A DNA stretch of 64,000 bases from an uncultured bacterium (GTDB lineage Bacteria; Bacteroidota; Bacteroidia; CAILMK01). Each line of letters opens with the position of its first letter. Within the stretch, counting starts at the first letter, position 1. The notes beneath the pieces are model-generated. The model saw only the letters and a list, made by a program, of their open reading frames with translations. It was not told where the DNA came from and made no database searches. Of the stretch, positions 9,501 through 19,671 are shown one piece after another. The translations under genes were made by a program, and so were the position numbers. The stretch lies in assembly GCA_903829945.1 (NCBI GenBank), contig CAIKRV010000078.1:1-64000 (forward strand), given 5' to 3'.

Positions 9501-12500
9501 TCCATACTTTGCATCAAATACCAATTTGCACGTTTCAAATGTTAGCTTAGATAAAAAAGCTACTCCAATTTCCGGAATTACCGATGATATAGATGGTGAC
9601 TTGCGCAATGCAACCAAACCTGATATAGGCGCCGATGAGTTTAAACCATTTAAAACAGATGCCGGAATTGTATCAGTTGATAGTCCTTTTGGAGGTTATT
9701 GTGTAGGTGCGCATAATGTAAAAGCTAGTATTATGAATTACGGTTCAGATACTTTGAAATCAGTGACTGTAAGTTGGAGTGTAAAAGGCACTGCTCAGAC
9801 GCCATATTCATGGACAGGCACTTTACTCCCGGGAGGGCAACAATCACTAAACTTAGGCTTATTTACCTTCAGCACAGGCAGTACTTATACTATCAAAGTT
9901 TGGACCACCAAGCCGAATGGAGGTCTGGATAGTAATGCATTAAATGATACGAATCAGCGATTTAATTTGCAACAAGGATTAAATGGCACCTATACTATTG
10001 GAGGCACTTCCCCCGATTATGTAAATTTTTCATTAGCAAGTACTGATTTAATGAATCGTGGAGTATGCGGAGCAGTTTTATTTAATGTTCGCGATGGATC
10101 ATACAATGAACAAGTTTATATTAAAACGATTCCTAATGCTTCGTCTACTTATACTGTCACTTTTCAATCACAAAGTTTAGATAGTTCTAAAGTGAATTTG
10201 AACTTTAATTCAGGTACCTGGCCTAATAATTATACCTTGCAATTAATTGGAGCAAGCTATATTACATTTAATAAATTAACAATTTCCAGAACAGGTACAA
10301 ATTTTTATGGAACAGTTGTAGAATTTAAAGGCGGTTCCTCCAATAATAGGTTTTTAAATTGTCAAATTTTTGGTGTCAGAAGTACTAATAATACCAATTA
10401 CAATAGTTTATTTTATTCTGCGAGTGATTTAGATTCCGGCAATTGGTTTAAAAATAATTATTTAAGAAATGGTAGTTATGGTTTTTATTATTACGGAATT
10501 TCTAGTTCCAGTTTGGAAATTGGTACAGTAATAGATCATAACTTAATTGACAGTTGCTACAATGCAGGAATTACCTTAGCATATCAAGATAATGTAAAAA
10601 TTACCAATAATATAGTTCGCAACTTAACATTTACAAATCCGGGTGGATCCAGTACTTACGGTTTACAAATGAATTATTGTAATAATGCACTTACCATTAC
10701 CGGGAACAAAATTTATTTGCCTTATGATGGCTATGGCATGTATATTTATTACTGTGTCGGTACCGCCAGTGCACAAGGTTATATAAATAATAATTTTGTA
10801 ACTGTAGGTGGAAATACATCGGCATCTTATTGTATATATTCTCAGTATTCCAATTACCATAATTATTCTTTCAATAATTTATTGATGACTAATAATTATC
10901 AACTGTCTTGTGCAGTAAATCATTACGGATACAGTATTATGTATATATGTAATTTTTCAAATAATAATATTGTCAATACCGGTGGTGGATTTGCAATGTA
11001 CGTGGGTAATAGCTCCGGTATAGGCACAATGTATAATAATAATTATTATGTTACCGGAAGGTATTTGGGTTATTGGAGTGGATCTAATGCCGGCACTTTA
11101 GCTGCATGGAAATCTATTTCAGGTCATGATACAGCTGCCATCAATGTAAATCCGTATTACTATAATTCTACTACAGATTTGCATGTTTTTAATCCATTAT
11201 TAAATGCCGCCGCAAAATATAATCCCGGAATAAAGTTGGATATAGATAAGCAAACAAGAAATACTTCAACGCCTGATATAGGAGCCGATGAATTTACACC
11301 TGCAAATAATGATGCAGGAATTAGCGCCTTGGTAAATCCTTATGGTAATTTCTGTCCGGCAAATACTAGTGTAGTGGCAACTTTAGTAAACTTTGGGACC
11401 AATACGCTCACCAGTGCAACCATTAATTGGATAGTAAATGGAGTAAGCCAGACATCCTATAGTTGGACAGGTTCTTTAAGTCCGGGTTCCTCCACTAACA
11501 TTACTATAGGGACTTATGCCTGGTCTAGTGCTACAGTTTATAATGTGAAAGTGTATCCAACTTCACCTAATGGTGCAATAGATGGAAATAATTTAAATGA
11601 TACTACCTATTATCAAAACTTATATTGTGGATTAAATGGAACTTATACCATTGGTGGTACATCACCTGATTATTCCACTTTTACGGCTGCTGCCAATGAT
11701 TTAAATTTAAAGGGCCTTTGCGGCAATGTTACCTTTAATGTACGAGATGGTTCTTACAATGAACAAATAGCATTAAATCAATATCCGAATGCTAATATTT
11801 ATTCAACCTTATTTCAATCTCAAAGCTTAGATAGTACTAAAGTAAATTTATTTTATCCTTCTAATAATACCTTTAATTATTTGAATTATACAGTAATGTT
11901 GAATGGTGCAGATAATATTACTTTCCAAAAAATGACTATATCACGTACGGGCACCAATATATATGGTCGTGTTATTCAAATTCAAAGAGGCGCCAATAGA
12001 AATAGATTTTACTCTAATATTATTCAGGGCGTAAGGGTACAAAATACTAATCCAATTGAATTGATGTATTCTTCCTCAGATAGAGATACCGGTTATATAA
12101 TCAGTAATAATGCATTTAGAAATGGTTCTTATGCTATCTATTTGTACGGTTTAAATAATAATATTACTGAACATGGACTAATTATCCAGAATAATATTTT
12201 TGATAGTAATTATTATGCCGGCATAAATGTTTATTATCAAGATTCAGTATTTATTAACGGGAATAAAATAAATAACATTTTAAGTAGTACCGGTTACGGT
12301 ATAAATGCTTATTATGTAAATTCAGTATTAGATATCAGTAAAAATAAAATATATATGCCAAATGGCGGTTATGGTATTTATATATATTTCTGGAACCAAA
12401 ATAATACTGCCCCGTATGGAAGAATAAATAATAACTTTATAGCAGTAGGAGGAAATAGCGGGGTAGGTTATGGATTATACACCTATTGGTCCTATAATTT

Positions 12501-15500
12501 AAATGTATACTTCAATAATATTAATGTATATAATACAGCTTCTCAAGCCGCAGCAGTTTATTATAATTATTCCTGGAATCTTAAATCACATAATAACAAC
12601 TTTGTAAACTCGGGTGGTGGAATGGCTTTGAATATGCCGAATTTTAGTACGTTCTCTACGAGTAATAATAATAATTATTTTACCAGTGGTAAGATTTTAG
12701 CATCTTTAAATGGGTCCTTTGCTTTTAGTTTGAGCGACTGGAAAACTTCTTCTTCGAAGGATACCAATGCCGTTTCTACTTATCCTTTTTATAAAAGCAA
12801 ATATGATTTGCATATAAATAATAAACTACTTGATAGTGCTGCCGTACCTATGGGAGGTATTACCACCGACATTGATGGGGATATTAGAAACACAACTAAA
12901 CCGGATATTGGTGCAGATGAAATAAAAATCGTAAATGTTACTGATATAGCAGTTACCAAAGTAGTTGTTCAACAATCCGGTGCATGCGAAGAAAGTCCGG
13001 TAAAAATTGGAGTAGTTATTTTAAATAATGGGACTAAAACACAAAGTGGTATTCCTGTTTATGCATCATTAAGCGGAGGTTATTCCGGATTACTTTCCGG
13101 AACATACAGCAAAGCACTTACTCCCGGTGCCTATGATACCTTTTATTTTTCTACTAAAATAGTTTCAACTACTACTAGTGTTGGAATCATTGGTTATTCT
13201 GCGCTGACCGGAGATATGGATCATACCAATGATTCTTTCCCTTTCAAGTTTACAATTACATATCGTACCCCATTGCCTTCGCCAAATGTGAACAATGCTA
13301 GTCGCTGTGCGTCCGGTTCTTTAAAATTAAGTTCGGGTCCGGCCAGAAGCGGATTACATGAATCTTGGTATGCTGCAGATACCGGTGGAATTGCCTTGGC
13401 TTATGGGGATACCTTCAATACGCCTATAATTTCTAAAACTACTAAGTATTATGTTCAAAGTAATGGTAAAGGAGCCGATACCTTAGGTACCACATTTGTA
13501 AATGGTAATAATAGTTCTCAAGGTGTAATGTTTGATATTATAGCTTCTAATCCTATTAGTATTGATAGCTTTGATATTGCTATGACCGGAAGTTCTGATA
13601 CGGTAGAAGTTTATTATAAATCAGGTAGCTATCAAGGCTATGAATTTTCACCAAGTTCTTGGAAATTATTAGGTAAAAAATATATTAGCGCTCCTAAAGG
13701 AGCCGGAAATCCTACTCATATTAAAGTAGCACCGACTTTCCCATTAACTTCAGGAAAAACTTATGGTTTTTATATTCGCCAACAAAGTTATTCCAACATT
13801 AGAAGTACTTATTTTAATGGAGGGAATTATTATTCTAATAATGATTTATCAATAAATACAGGTAAATTATTATTTATGTATTTTAATTCTGTGACCGGAG
13901 TTTACTATGCTTTTAATGGAAGAGTTTACTATACCGATTCAGGTTGTAGTAGTAAACGTTCACCGGTTACTGCAACCATAACCCATGGAATGAAAGGTTC
14001 GAAATGGATAAAGGGCTCTACCTATAATGGTGCATATGATTCGGGTACAGTTACTAATCCTGATATAGTTTGTTATGGAAATACGCTTCAATATGAAGTT
14101 ACTCCACCAACAGGTTATAATAATACAGGCTACGCTAAAAAATGGAGTTTTTCAAGTATTGTGATGTCTACCGTTAGCGGAAATATTTCTAAAGACACTT
14201 CATTCTCCTTACCTAATACATTTAATAATGGAATATTAACTTTTACTCCAGGGGCAACTACCTTAGCAGATAGTGTATATTTATTAAGTATAACTGTTTC
14301 GGATTCTTCCAAGAGTTGTGATTCAGTTTTGTATCGCTATATTTATGTAGCACCCAAAGCTAAAGCTGCATTTAATGTAGGCGCCAGTTGTTTAAATTCA
14401 ACAACTTTATTCTCGGATAGTACCAATACTAAAGCATTTGGCGCATTGACTTATACTTGGAATTTTGGAGATACTACCGGTTCCAGTTTAGCTAATCCTA
14501 CCCATATTTATACCCACAGTGGTTCTAAAACCGTTTGGATGAAAGTTTCATCGGGGACGGGCTGCGGAGTAGATTCTGTTTCCAAAACTATTACGATAGC
14601 AAATCCGCCAAAGGCTTGGTTTGGATCAACTTCGGTATGCTCCGGAGATAGTGTTTATTTTTCTGATTCCAGTACTATAAAAGCTCCGTCCACGGCTAAA
14701 TCTTATAAATGGTACTTTGGTGATGGGGCAACTTCAACATTAAAAAATCCTGCCCATTTATATGCTTCAGTTACATCTTATACAGTTAGTGAAGTGGTAA
14801 CCACTTCCTCCGGTTGTACTGATTCCGTTAGTAGAACAATTAAACCAAATGTAAAGGCGCCGGTGAGTCTTCAGGTTTCAAACTTTTGCTTAAAAGATTC
14901 TACTAAATTTATTGATACCGCAGCAACTACTCAAATTTCTTTATATGCATGGACCTTTGGTGATGGAAATACCGGCACCGGTCAAAATCCATATCATATT
15001 TATGCAACTTCCGGTACTTATAAAGTTAAATTAAAAGCCACCAGTAAAGGGGGATGTATTTCTACTGATTCTACTTCCATTACTATAAATCCTTTGCCAG
15101 CTGCAAATACAGGTGGTAATCAAACTATGTGTGCAAATGCAAGTGTCTTCTTAGGTACTACAGCAGTTAGTGGTGATACTTATAGTTGGACAAGTAAACC
15201 TGCAGGCTTTACCTCCTCATCGTCTAATCCTAATGTATCACCATCCGCTTCTACTAAATATATTTTAATAGAAACGAATACCAGTACGGGCTGTTTTAAA
15301 AAGGATTCTGCTATGATAACAGTAAATCCTTCACCAAGCCCCAATGCCGGAAACGATACCAATATTTGTCCGGGTACTACCCTAAGTATTGGTTCAGCAG
15401 CAATATTAGGACATACCTATAGTTGGGTAAGTAAACCTTTAGGGTTTACCTCTACTTCTGCCAATCCAAGTATTACTCCAACGGTATCGGCTACTTATTA

Positions 15501-18500
15501 TTTAACAGAAAAAATAACTTCAACTTCATGCAGTGCTTCTGATAGTATTGTGGTAAGTGTTAAATCTGTAATTAAAGGTTTGGTAGCAAAAGATACAAGT
15601 ATCTGTAAGGGTAAAACTATTTCTTTAGGAGTATCCAAAAAATCCGGAATTGCTTATACTTGGTCATCAAAACCATTGGGATATAGTTCCAATATTGCTA
15701 ACCCAAGTGTAACTCCTGTAAATAGTATTAGATATTATTTGAGTTATTATGATAGTTCATCAGGTTGCAGCGCCAAGGATTCTATAATGGTAAAAGTAAA
15801 TAGTCTTCCGGTACCGGTACCCGGCACTGCATCCAATGTTTGTGCGGGTTCAGCTGCAAGCATCGGAGGGCCTTCATCACTCGGTCATTCATATTCTTGG
15901 TCTAGTAATCCATTAGGGTATAGTTCTACATCATCTTCCAATACAGTTTATCCTAAGGTTAAAACTATATATTATATTACTGATAGCATAACTTCTACAG
16001 GATGTAGTGCAAAGGATTCCGTTATTATTTCTGTTAAAGCTTTACCAACGGCTACTGCAGGAAATGATACCGGATTATGTAAAGGAAGTGCAATTACTAT
16101 TGGTGCTGCTAAAATTAGCAAATTAAGTTATTCCTGGACTTCGTCGCCAATTGGTTACGCTTCTAATATTTCAAATCCAACGGTGAGTCCAAGTGTTACC
16201 ACAACTTATTATTTAGCTGTTAAGGATTCAATTACTACTTGTACTAATTATGATACCGTAATTGTTACCGTTAATCCTCTACCATCGGCCGTGGTTGGTT
16301 CTCCGAAATCCATTTGTTCCGGTCAAAGTTATACCATTGGTGCAGCTTCAGTTTCCGGCGATAACTATAGTTGGATTAGTAAACCTGCAGGATTTACTTC
16401 TAGTGCATCCTCCGTAGCTGTTAGTCCTACTACTACCACTAAATATATTTTAACAGAGACAGTATCCGCTACAGGTTGTTCTCAAAAGGATTCTGTCATA
16501 GTAACAGTAAATCCTCTACCATTGGCAAATGCCGGACCGGATGATTCAGTTTGTTTAGGTAATTCTGCTAAAATAGGAAGCACCTCAGTTATTGGAAATT
16601 CGTATTCTTGGACTAGTAATCCAACAGGTTATTCCTCTACAACATCTAGCGGTTCAGTAAAACCTACTATTACAACCTCCTATTATTTAAGTGTTAAAAA
16701 TACTGGAACCGGCTGTATGAATTATGATACAGTAAATATTAAAGTGAAAGCTTTACCAACAGTAAGTGCCGGTTCAGCACTAAGTACATGTATTACGACG
16801 GCAAGTGTTAAATTGACTGGTGCCTCTCCTAGTAAGGGATACTGGAAAGGTACAGGTGTAACTGATTCAATTAATGGAATATTTACGCCCTCCAAGTCAG
16901 GAAAAGGTTCATTTAGCTTAACTTATTTTTATACAGATAGCACTTCAGGCTGTAGCAATATGGCTTCCACTTCAATGTATGTTAGTGGATTGCCTACTGC
17001 ATTGTTTAAATCTGATAGTACTGCATGCCAAGGAGTTTCTTTTACTTTTACAAATAAATCAAGCGGAGATTCTTTGGCGAATTGGTGGTTTGGTGATGGA
17101 AATTCGTCAAAAGGATTGGCTACTACTACCGTTTCCAATAGCTACGTTTCCTCTGGAAAATATACCATTAAATTGAAAGTAACAAATGCTTATGGTTGTT
17201 CAGATTCTTTCTCAAGTTTAGTGCGCGTAGATACCAAATCAGTGCCTTCTTTTTCAATGAATAAAGATTCTATTTGTTCCGGGAATAAAGTTGTTTTTAC
17301 CAATAAAAGTACCGGAACTATTGATAAATATTTCTGGAATTTTGGAAATGGAGATACCAGTATTATTAAAAATCCAAGCGAAAGTTTTAGTGCTACCGGT
17401 GATTCAACTTTCTATGTAAAACTAAGTACGTACAATGGATGTGGTGCTGTTTCAAGCAAAGATTCTGTAATGGTTATGGGTAAACCATCTGCAGCTTTTG
17501 CTACCAATAAAACGAAATTATGTGCAGGGGACTCATTGATTGTACTGGACAAAAGTAAAGGAATAATTAGTACATGGAGTTGGAGTTTTGGCAATGGTTC
17601 AACTTCTAAATTAAAAAATCCGCTTGGCATGAGTTATTCTTCCAATACCATGGATAAATTTTATCCGGTGAAATTGACGGTTGGCAATACGTGCTTTACT
17701 GATACTGCATCTTTAAGTATTACGGTTTATGCGTCCAAAGTAAAATCAATTGTGAGCGCCAATATTTTAGTGGGCTATGCTCCATTAAAAGTGAATTTCC
17801 ATAATACCTCACCTGCCACCGGTAACTTAAAAATTAGCTATGATTATGGTGATGGAAGTAGCGGTCCGGATACTTTTCATACCTTTAAAACTGCTGGAGT
17901 TTTTGTTGTTAAACAAATTGCAACTAATGGTTGTGCTTTAGATACTGCTACTATAAGTATTGATGTACGATCTATTCCTATTGTGAAATGGTCAGGAACT
18001 AAAAGTATATGTAGTAATTTAATAGCTAACTTTAAGAATATTACCAATGATTCCTGCATTAGTGCTAATTGGGATTTTGGGGATGGTAATATTGCAAGCG
18101 GAGATTCCACAGCGCATCATTATTCCAAATCAGGTAAGTTTATTGTTAAATTATCTGTAGTTACAAAACTTGGTTATAAAGGGTCTTACAGTGATACTGT
18201 AACAGTTATGAAATTGCCTAATGCAAAAGTTTATCCCGATACTATTAAGGGCTGTAGCAATAAGGCATTGACTATAAGCAAAACTTCTACAAGTGATACT
18301 TATTTGTGGAGCTTTGGGGATGGTGATTCTGCTACCGGTAATTTTCCAAAGCATACTTATTTAACGCAAAGTACCTATGTATTGAATTTGATTGCCATCG
18401 GAAGTAACGGATGTGTAGATAGTGGTAGTGCAATAGTTGTCATTGGATCAGGGCCTGCAAGCAGCTTTACTATGAGCCAAACTGCATCGTGTAAATTGCC

Positions 18501-19485
18501 TATTACCGTAAGCTTTACAAATACCTCTACCAATGCTAATACTTATGCATGGAGTTTTGGTAACGGAAGGCGTTCTTATAATTTAAATGATATATCTACA
18601 TTTGATACTCCGGGGGTTTATACAGTAAGATTAATTTGTCGTAACCCTAATGGCTGTGCTGATACCAATATTCAGACTTTTACTGTTAATCCTATTCCTA
18701 AGTTAGACTTCCTTTCAAATAATAAATCAGTATGTCAAGGTGAACCGATCGAATTTTATAATAAATCAAATTTCCCTTCAGGTGCGGCTACTTATAAGTG
18801 GCTATTTGGAAATGGTGATTCTTCGATTCTTCAAGATAGTGTTTCTTATCTCTATCCAAAATTTGGAAGATTTGATGTATCCCTTATATCACAAACGAGT
18901 GCCGGTTGCATTGATACGTTTACTAAACATGCATATGTAACTGTTCACTATAAACCTCATGCGGGATTTACATATGCTTTGGCACTTGATCCTTTTTATT
19001 ACGGATATACTAATTTCCACACCAAGGACAGTATGGTTAAAAAATGCTTCTGGACCTTTGGTGACGGAACTAACTCTACTGATGTTAATCCAAGTCATAA
19101 ATATGGCCACAATGGATCATATATAGTATCACAAATTGTACAAACGCAGTTTGGTTGCGCAGATACCACTATCGATACCGTTATTGTAGATTTTGAGGCA
19201 AATATTGATGTTACTACTGCGCTTCATCGAGGATCTGATATTGAGCAAAATAAATATTTCTTTGCCCGAGGCATCGGTGTTAGAGAATACACAATTCGTG
19301 TATTTAATAGATGGGGCGGTTTGGTTTGGAGTTCGGAAGAATTAAAAGACCATGCACCAAGTGGCAAATGGGATGGAACATTTAATGGTGCAAATTGTCC
19401 GCCGGGTCTTTATATCTGGGATATAGAAGGACATTTTTGCAATGGAAAGGAATTTCAGGATCATGGGGTGATGGTTCTGTATTGA
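6547..19485 (+). CDS. Giant T9SS type B surface protein (4312 aa; beta-helix, Ig-like and PKD repeats)
   Basis: 4312 residues, about a fifth of the window. Signal peptide 1-29. Four long homologous units begin with GTYTI at residues 34, 594, 1147 and 1698. Each carries right-handed beta-helix-like strands rich in N, Y, S and G, a PDIGADE[FI] motif and (units 1-3) a CARDB-like DAG[IV] module. Then come three PKD domains (~2600-2848), seven ~79-aa Ig-like repeats (~2849-3400, each with a SYSW core and two Cys) and about nine further PKD-type domains (~3470-4215). The C-terminus (FNRWGGLVW, WDGTFNG, PPGLYIW) is the gliding-motility-associated type B T9SS domain. Such proteins are surface adhesins or fibres, often linked to gliding or attachment. 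The beta-helix part could be structural or polysaccharide-binding; no catalytic residues can be assigned by eye. Confidence 0.9.
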   Translation: MRNLRAKMRSCILWVCLIISFLFNSFYAKGSLSGTYTIDATKSASSSNYKTFSAAVSDLLSGTRADGGTANGSGVSGAVVFNVANGSYNEQISFNAISGASSTNNITFQSASGDSSKVILNYASASSSTNNYVVQLSGASWINFKQITIWRTGSNIWGNVITVQSSSSNNSFVACRLFGSKTSSMNTITSVVYSSTDNDTNNLFQGNAMKYGSYAFYWNGVSTSSYERSTQILGNLIDSCYYSAIYMNYEDNLHITGNTITNVYYSYATGVYLNYSVNAYRITKNKLVMPNGGNYGFSINNSSGTSTARALIANNMISMAGSNQIIGGLYFNWSSYTDIYYNSINLTNTNTSSYGMYLYSFNAYLTNNLVNNCVTNFGGGFAMYVYYYDVNMMDYNNWYASGTTLGTWNGNNYNNLVSWQSASGKDAYAISVNPYYNSSTDLHCSSPQINGAAYSLAAVTDDIDGDKRSTTPDIGADEFNLPPLDAGVTGLTNPNGGYCAGTNNIKINLTNFGSNTLSSAKINWSVNGTLQTAYSWTGTLSSGGIANVTIGTYSFAASTSYNIKVWSSNPNAGIDGNAANDTTNIVNMKQGLSGTYTIGGTTPDYASFGAAAFVLNNSGICGAVTFNVRDGSYNEQLMFLQIPNASATNTVTFQSQSGDSSKVILYYASGGSMNNNFTVQLNGTDYLNFKQITIQRNGNISNFYGRVLDFRGGACSNTIKGCRILGLKSPYYYYNQDLIYSGQDNDSANQFIGNYLVNGTYGFNWNGSSSSSKEKNTVVMNNVIDSTLGYGNQFYYQDGLFIKNNKIRNLSTGSTSWAAYGLNLNYCDNIKGILKNNIYILGASYNSYGIQISNCTNTSTSPALFANNMISVDGAAQYGTYGIYENGSSYHNFYFNSVLIPNAASTSYAFYLNDFSGSQNIVNNCFINKGGGQALWIYGYYVNTMNYNDIYAGTAQIGYWSGTTYSTFANWKTGTSKDANSISVDPYFASNTNLHVSNVSLDKKATPISGITDDIDGDLRNATKPDIGADEFKPFKTDAGIVSVDSPFGGYCVGAHNVKASIMNYGSDTLKSVTVSWSVKGTAQTPYSWTGTLLPGGQQSLNLGLFTFSTGSTYTIKVWTTKPNGGLDSNALNDTNQRFNLQQGLNGTYTIGGTSPDYVNFSLASTDLMNRGVCGAVLFNVRDGSYNEQVYIKTIPNASSTYTVTFQSQSLDSSKVNLNFNSGTWPNNYTLQLIGASYITFNKLTISRTGTNFYGTVVEFKGGSSNNRFLNCQIFGVRSTNNTNYNSLFYSASDLDSGNWFKNNYLRNGSYGFYYYGISSSSLEIGTVIDHNLIDSCYNAGITLAYQDNVKITNNIVRNLTFTNPGGSSTYGLQMNYCNNALTITGNKIYLPYDGYGMYIYYCVGTASAQGYINNNFVTVGGNTSASYCIYSQYSNYHNYSFNNLLMTNNYQLSCAVNHYGYSIMYICNFSNNNIVNTGGGFAMYVGNSSGIGTMYNNNYYVTGRYLGYWSGSNAGTLAAWKSISGHDTAAINVNPYYYNSTTDLHVFNPLLNAAAKYNPGIKLDIDKQTRNTSTPDIGADEFTPANNDAGISALVNPYGNFCPANTSVVATLVNFGTNTLTSATINWIVNGVSQTSYSWTGSLSPGSSTNITIGTYAWSSATVYNVKVYPTSPNGAIDGNNLNDTTYYQNLYCGLNGTYTIGGTSPDYSTFTAAANDLNLKGLCGNVTFNVRDGSYNEQIALNQYPNANIYSTLFQSQSLDSTKVNLFYPSNNTFNYLNYTVMLNGADNITFQKMTISRTGTNIYGRVIQIQRGANRNRFYSNIIQGVRVQNTNPIELMYSSSDRDTGYIISNNAFRNGSYAIYLYGLNNNITEHGLIIQNNIFDSNYYAGINVYYQDSVFINGNKINNILSSTGYGINAYYVNSVLDISKNKIYMPNGGYGIYIYFWNQNNTAPYGRINNNFIAVGGNSGVGYGLYTYWSYNLNVYFNNINVYNTASQAAAVYYNYSWNLKSHNNNFVNSGGGMALNMPNFSTFSTSNNNNYFTSGKILASLNGSFAFSLSDWKTSSSKDTNAVSTYPFYKSKYDLHINNKLLDSAAVPMGGITTDIDGDIRNTTKPDIGADEIKIVNVTDIAVTKVVVQQSGACEESPVKIGVVILNNGTKTQSGIPVYASLSGGYSGLLSGTYSKALTPGAYDTFYFSTKIVSTTTSVGIIGYSALTGDMDHTNDSFPFKFTITYRTPLPSPNVNNASRCASGSLKLSSGPARSGLHESWYAADTGGIALAYGDTFNTPIISKTTKYYVQSNGKGADTLGTTFVNGNNSSQGVMFDIIASNPISIDSFDIAMTGSSDTVEVYYKSGSYQGYEFSPSSWKLLGKKYISAPKGAGNPTHIKVAPTFPLTSGKTYGFYIRQQSYSNIRSTYFNGGNYYSNNDLSINTGKLLFMYFNSVTGVYYAFNGRVYYTDSGCSSKRSPVTATITHGMKGSKWIKGSTYNGAYDSGTVTNPDIVCYGNTLQYEVTPPTGYNNTGYAKKWSFSSIVMSTVSGNISKDTSFSLPNTFNNGILTFTPGATTLADSVYLLSITVSDSSKSCDSVLYRYIYVAPKAKAAFNVGASCLNSTTLFSDSTNTKAFGALTYTWNFGDTTGSSLANPTHIYTHSGSKTVWMKVSSGTGCGVDSVSKTITIANPPKAWFGSTSVCSGDSVYFSDSSTIKAPSTAKSYKWYFGDGATSTLKNPAHLYASVTSYTVSEVVTTSSGCTDSVSRTIKPNVKAPVSLQVSNFCLKDSTKFIDTAATTQISLYAWTFGDGNTGTGQNPYHIYATSGTYKVKLKATSKGGCISTDSTSITINPLPAANTGGNQTMCANASVFLGTTAVSGDTYSWTSKPAGFTSSSSNPNVSPSASTKYILIETNTSTGCFKKDSAMITVNPSPSPNAGNDTNICPGTTLSIGSAAILGHTYSWVSKPLGFTSTSANPSITPTVSATYYLTEKITSTSCSASDSIVVSVKSVIKGLVAKDTSICKGKTISLGVSKKSGIAYTWSSKPLGYSSNIANPSVTPVNSIRYYLSYYDSSSGCSAKDSIMVKVNSLPVPVPGTASNVCAGSAASIGGPSSLGHSYSWSSNPLGYSSTSSSNTVYPKVKTIYYITDSITSTGCSAKDSVIISVKALPTATAGNDTGLCKGSAITIGAAKISKLSYSWTSSPIGYASNISNPTVSPSVTTTYYLAVKDSITTCTNYDTVIVTVNPLPSAVVGSPKSICSGQSYTIGAASVSGDNYSWISKPAGFTSSASSVAVSPTTTTKYILTETVSATGCSQKDSVIVTVNPLPLANAGPDDSVCLGNSAKIGSTSVIGNSYSWTSNPTGYSSTTSSGSVKPTITTSYYLSVKNTGTGCMNYDTVNIKVKALPTVSAGSALSTCITTASVKLTGASPSKGYWKGTGVTDSINGIFTPSKSGKGSFSLTYFYTDSTSGCSNMASTSMYVSGLPTALFKSDSTACQGVSFTFTNKSSGDSLANWWFGDGNSSKGLATTTVSNSYVSSGKYTIKLKVTNAYGCSDSFSSLVRVDTKSVPSFSMNKDSICSGNKVVFTNKSTGTIDKYFWNFGNGDTSIIKNPSESFSATGDSTFYVKLSTYNGCGAVSSKDSVMVMGKPSAAFATNKTKLCAGDSLIVLDKSKGIISTWSWSFGNGSTSKLKNPLGMSYSSNTMDKFYPVKLTVGNTCFTDTASLSITVYASKVKSIVSANILVGYAPLKVNFHNTSPATGNLKISYDYGDGSSGPDTFHTFKTAGVFVVKQIATNGCALDTATISIDVRSIPIVKWSGTKSICSNLIANFKNITNDSCISANWDFGDGNIASGDSTAHHYSKSGKFIVKLSVVTKLGYKGSYSDTVTVMKLPNAKVYPDTIKGCSNKALTISKTSTSDTYLWSFGDGDSATGNFPKHTYLTQSTYVLNLIAIGSNGCVDSGSAIVVIGSGPASSFTMSQTASCKLPITVSFTNTSTNANTYAWSFGNGRRSYNLNDISTFDTPGVYTVRLICRNPNGCADTNIQTFTVNPIPKLDFLSNNKSVCQGEPIEFYNKSNFPSGAATYKWLFGNGDSSILQDSVSYLYPKFGRFDVSLISQTSAGCIDTFTKHAYVTVHYKPHAGFTYALALDPFYYGYTNFHTKDSMVKKCFWTFGDGTNSTDVNPSHKYGHNGSYIVSQIVQTQFGCADTTIDTVIVDFEANIDVTTALHRGSDIEQNKYFFARGIGVREYTIRVFNRWGGLVWSSEELKDHAPSGKWDGTFNGANCPPGLYIWDIEGHFCNGKEFQDHGVMVLY
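6646..13290 (+). repeat. Four long intragenic repeats of 1650-1680 bp
   Basis: Unit starts (GTYTI codons) at 6646, 8326, 9985 and 11638 give periods of 1680, 1659 and 1653 bp, all multiples of three. Units 2-4 open with GTYTIGG(T)xPDY and contain FNVRDGSYNEQ. They are similar at protein level but clearly diverged in DNA, so they are old duplications rather than recent ones. Confidence 0.85.
15091..16760 (+). repeat. Seven tandem ~237-bp Ig-like repeats within the giant gene
   Basis: Each encodes about 79 residues: a Pro-rich linker (PLP.A.AG), a D..[IVL]C.G motif, S[YH][ST]W, a G[FY][ST]S segment, P..TT.Y.L and a C...D[ST] end. The copies are diverged in DNA. Confidence 0.8.
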
Positions 19486-19505
19486 TAAAGTATTTTTCCC
19501 CCTAG

Positions 19506-19538
19506 AAGCGCTTGGTTTAAACCAAGCGCTTTTTTTTG
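19506..19538 (+). terminator. Intrinsic terminator, perfect 26-nt palindrome
   Basis: Positions 19506-19518 are exactly complementary to 19519-19531 (AAGCGCTTGG core) and are followed by a run of T. It ends the giant gene. Confidence 0.85.
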
Positions 19539-19671
19539 TTCTTATAATTCCGGCATTTTGTCATGGGATTAGAAAATAATTTTGATCCTGATCAAATAAT
19601 CTAGAAATTTTTATTTTTTTAAGTTATTGATAATTAGCAATATGTAATATTTTTTTGCTCTAAATCGTGAA

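Noticed and set aside
10663-19110. Many antisense and other-frame reading frames of 60-77 codons within the giant gene
   Set aside because: They follow the codon pattern of the repetitive sense gene, have no start context or family resemblance, and recur at equivalent positions of the repeats.
2922-19485. The two PKD-domain genes as one gene split by a frameshift
   Set aside because: Each has its own signal peptide and T9SS tail, and a strong terminator and a promoter box lie between them.
19506-19531. Perfect palindrome as an operator or IS end
   Set aside because: It is followed by a T-run directly after the giant gene's stop codon and no transposase is present, so it is a terminator.
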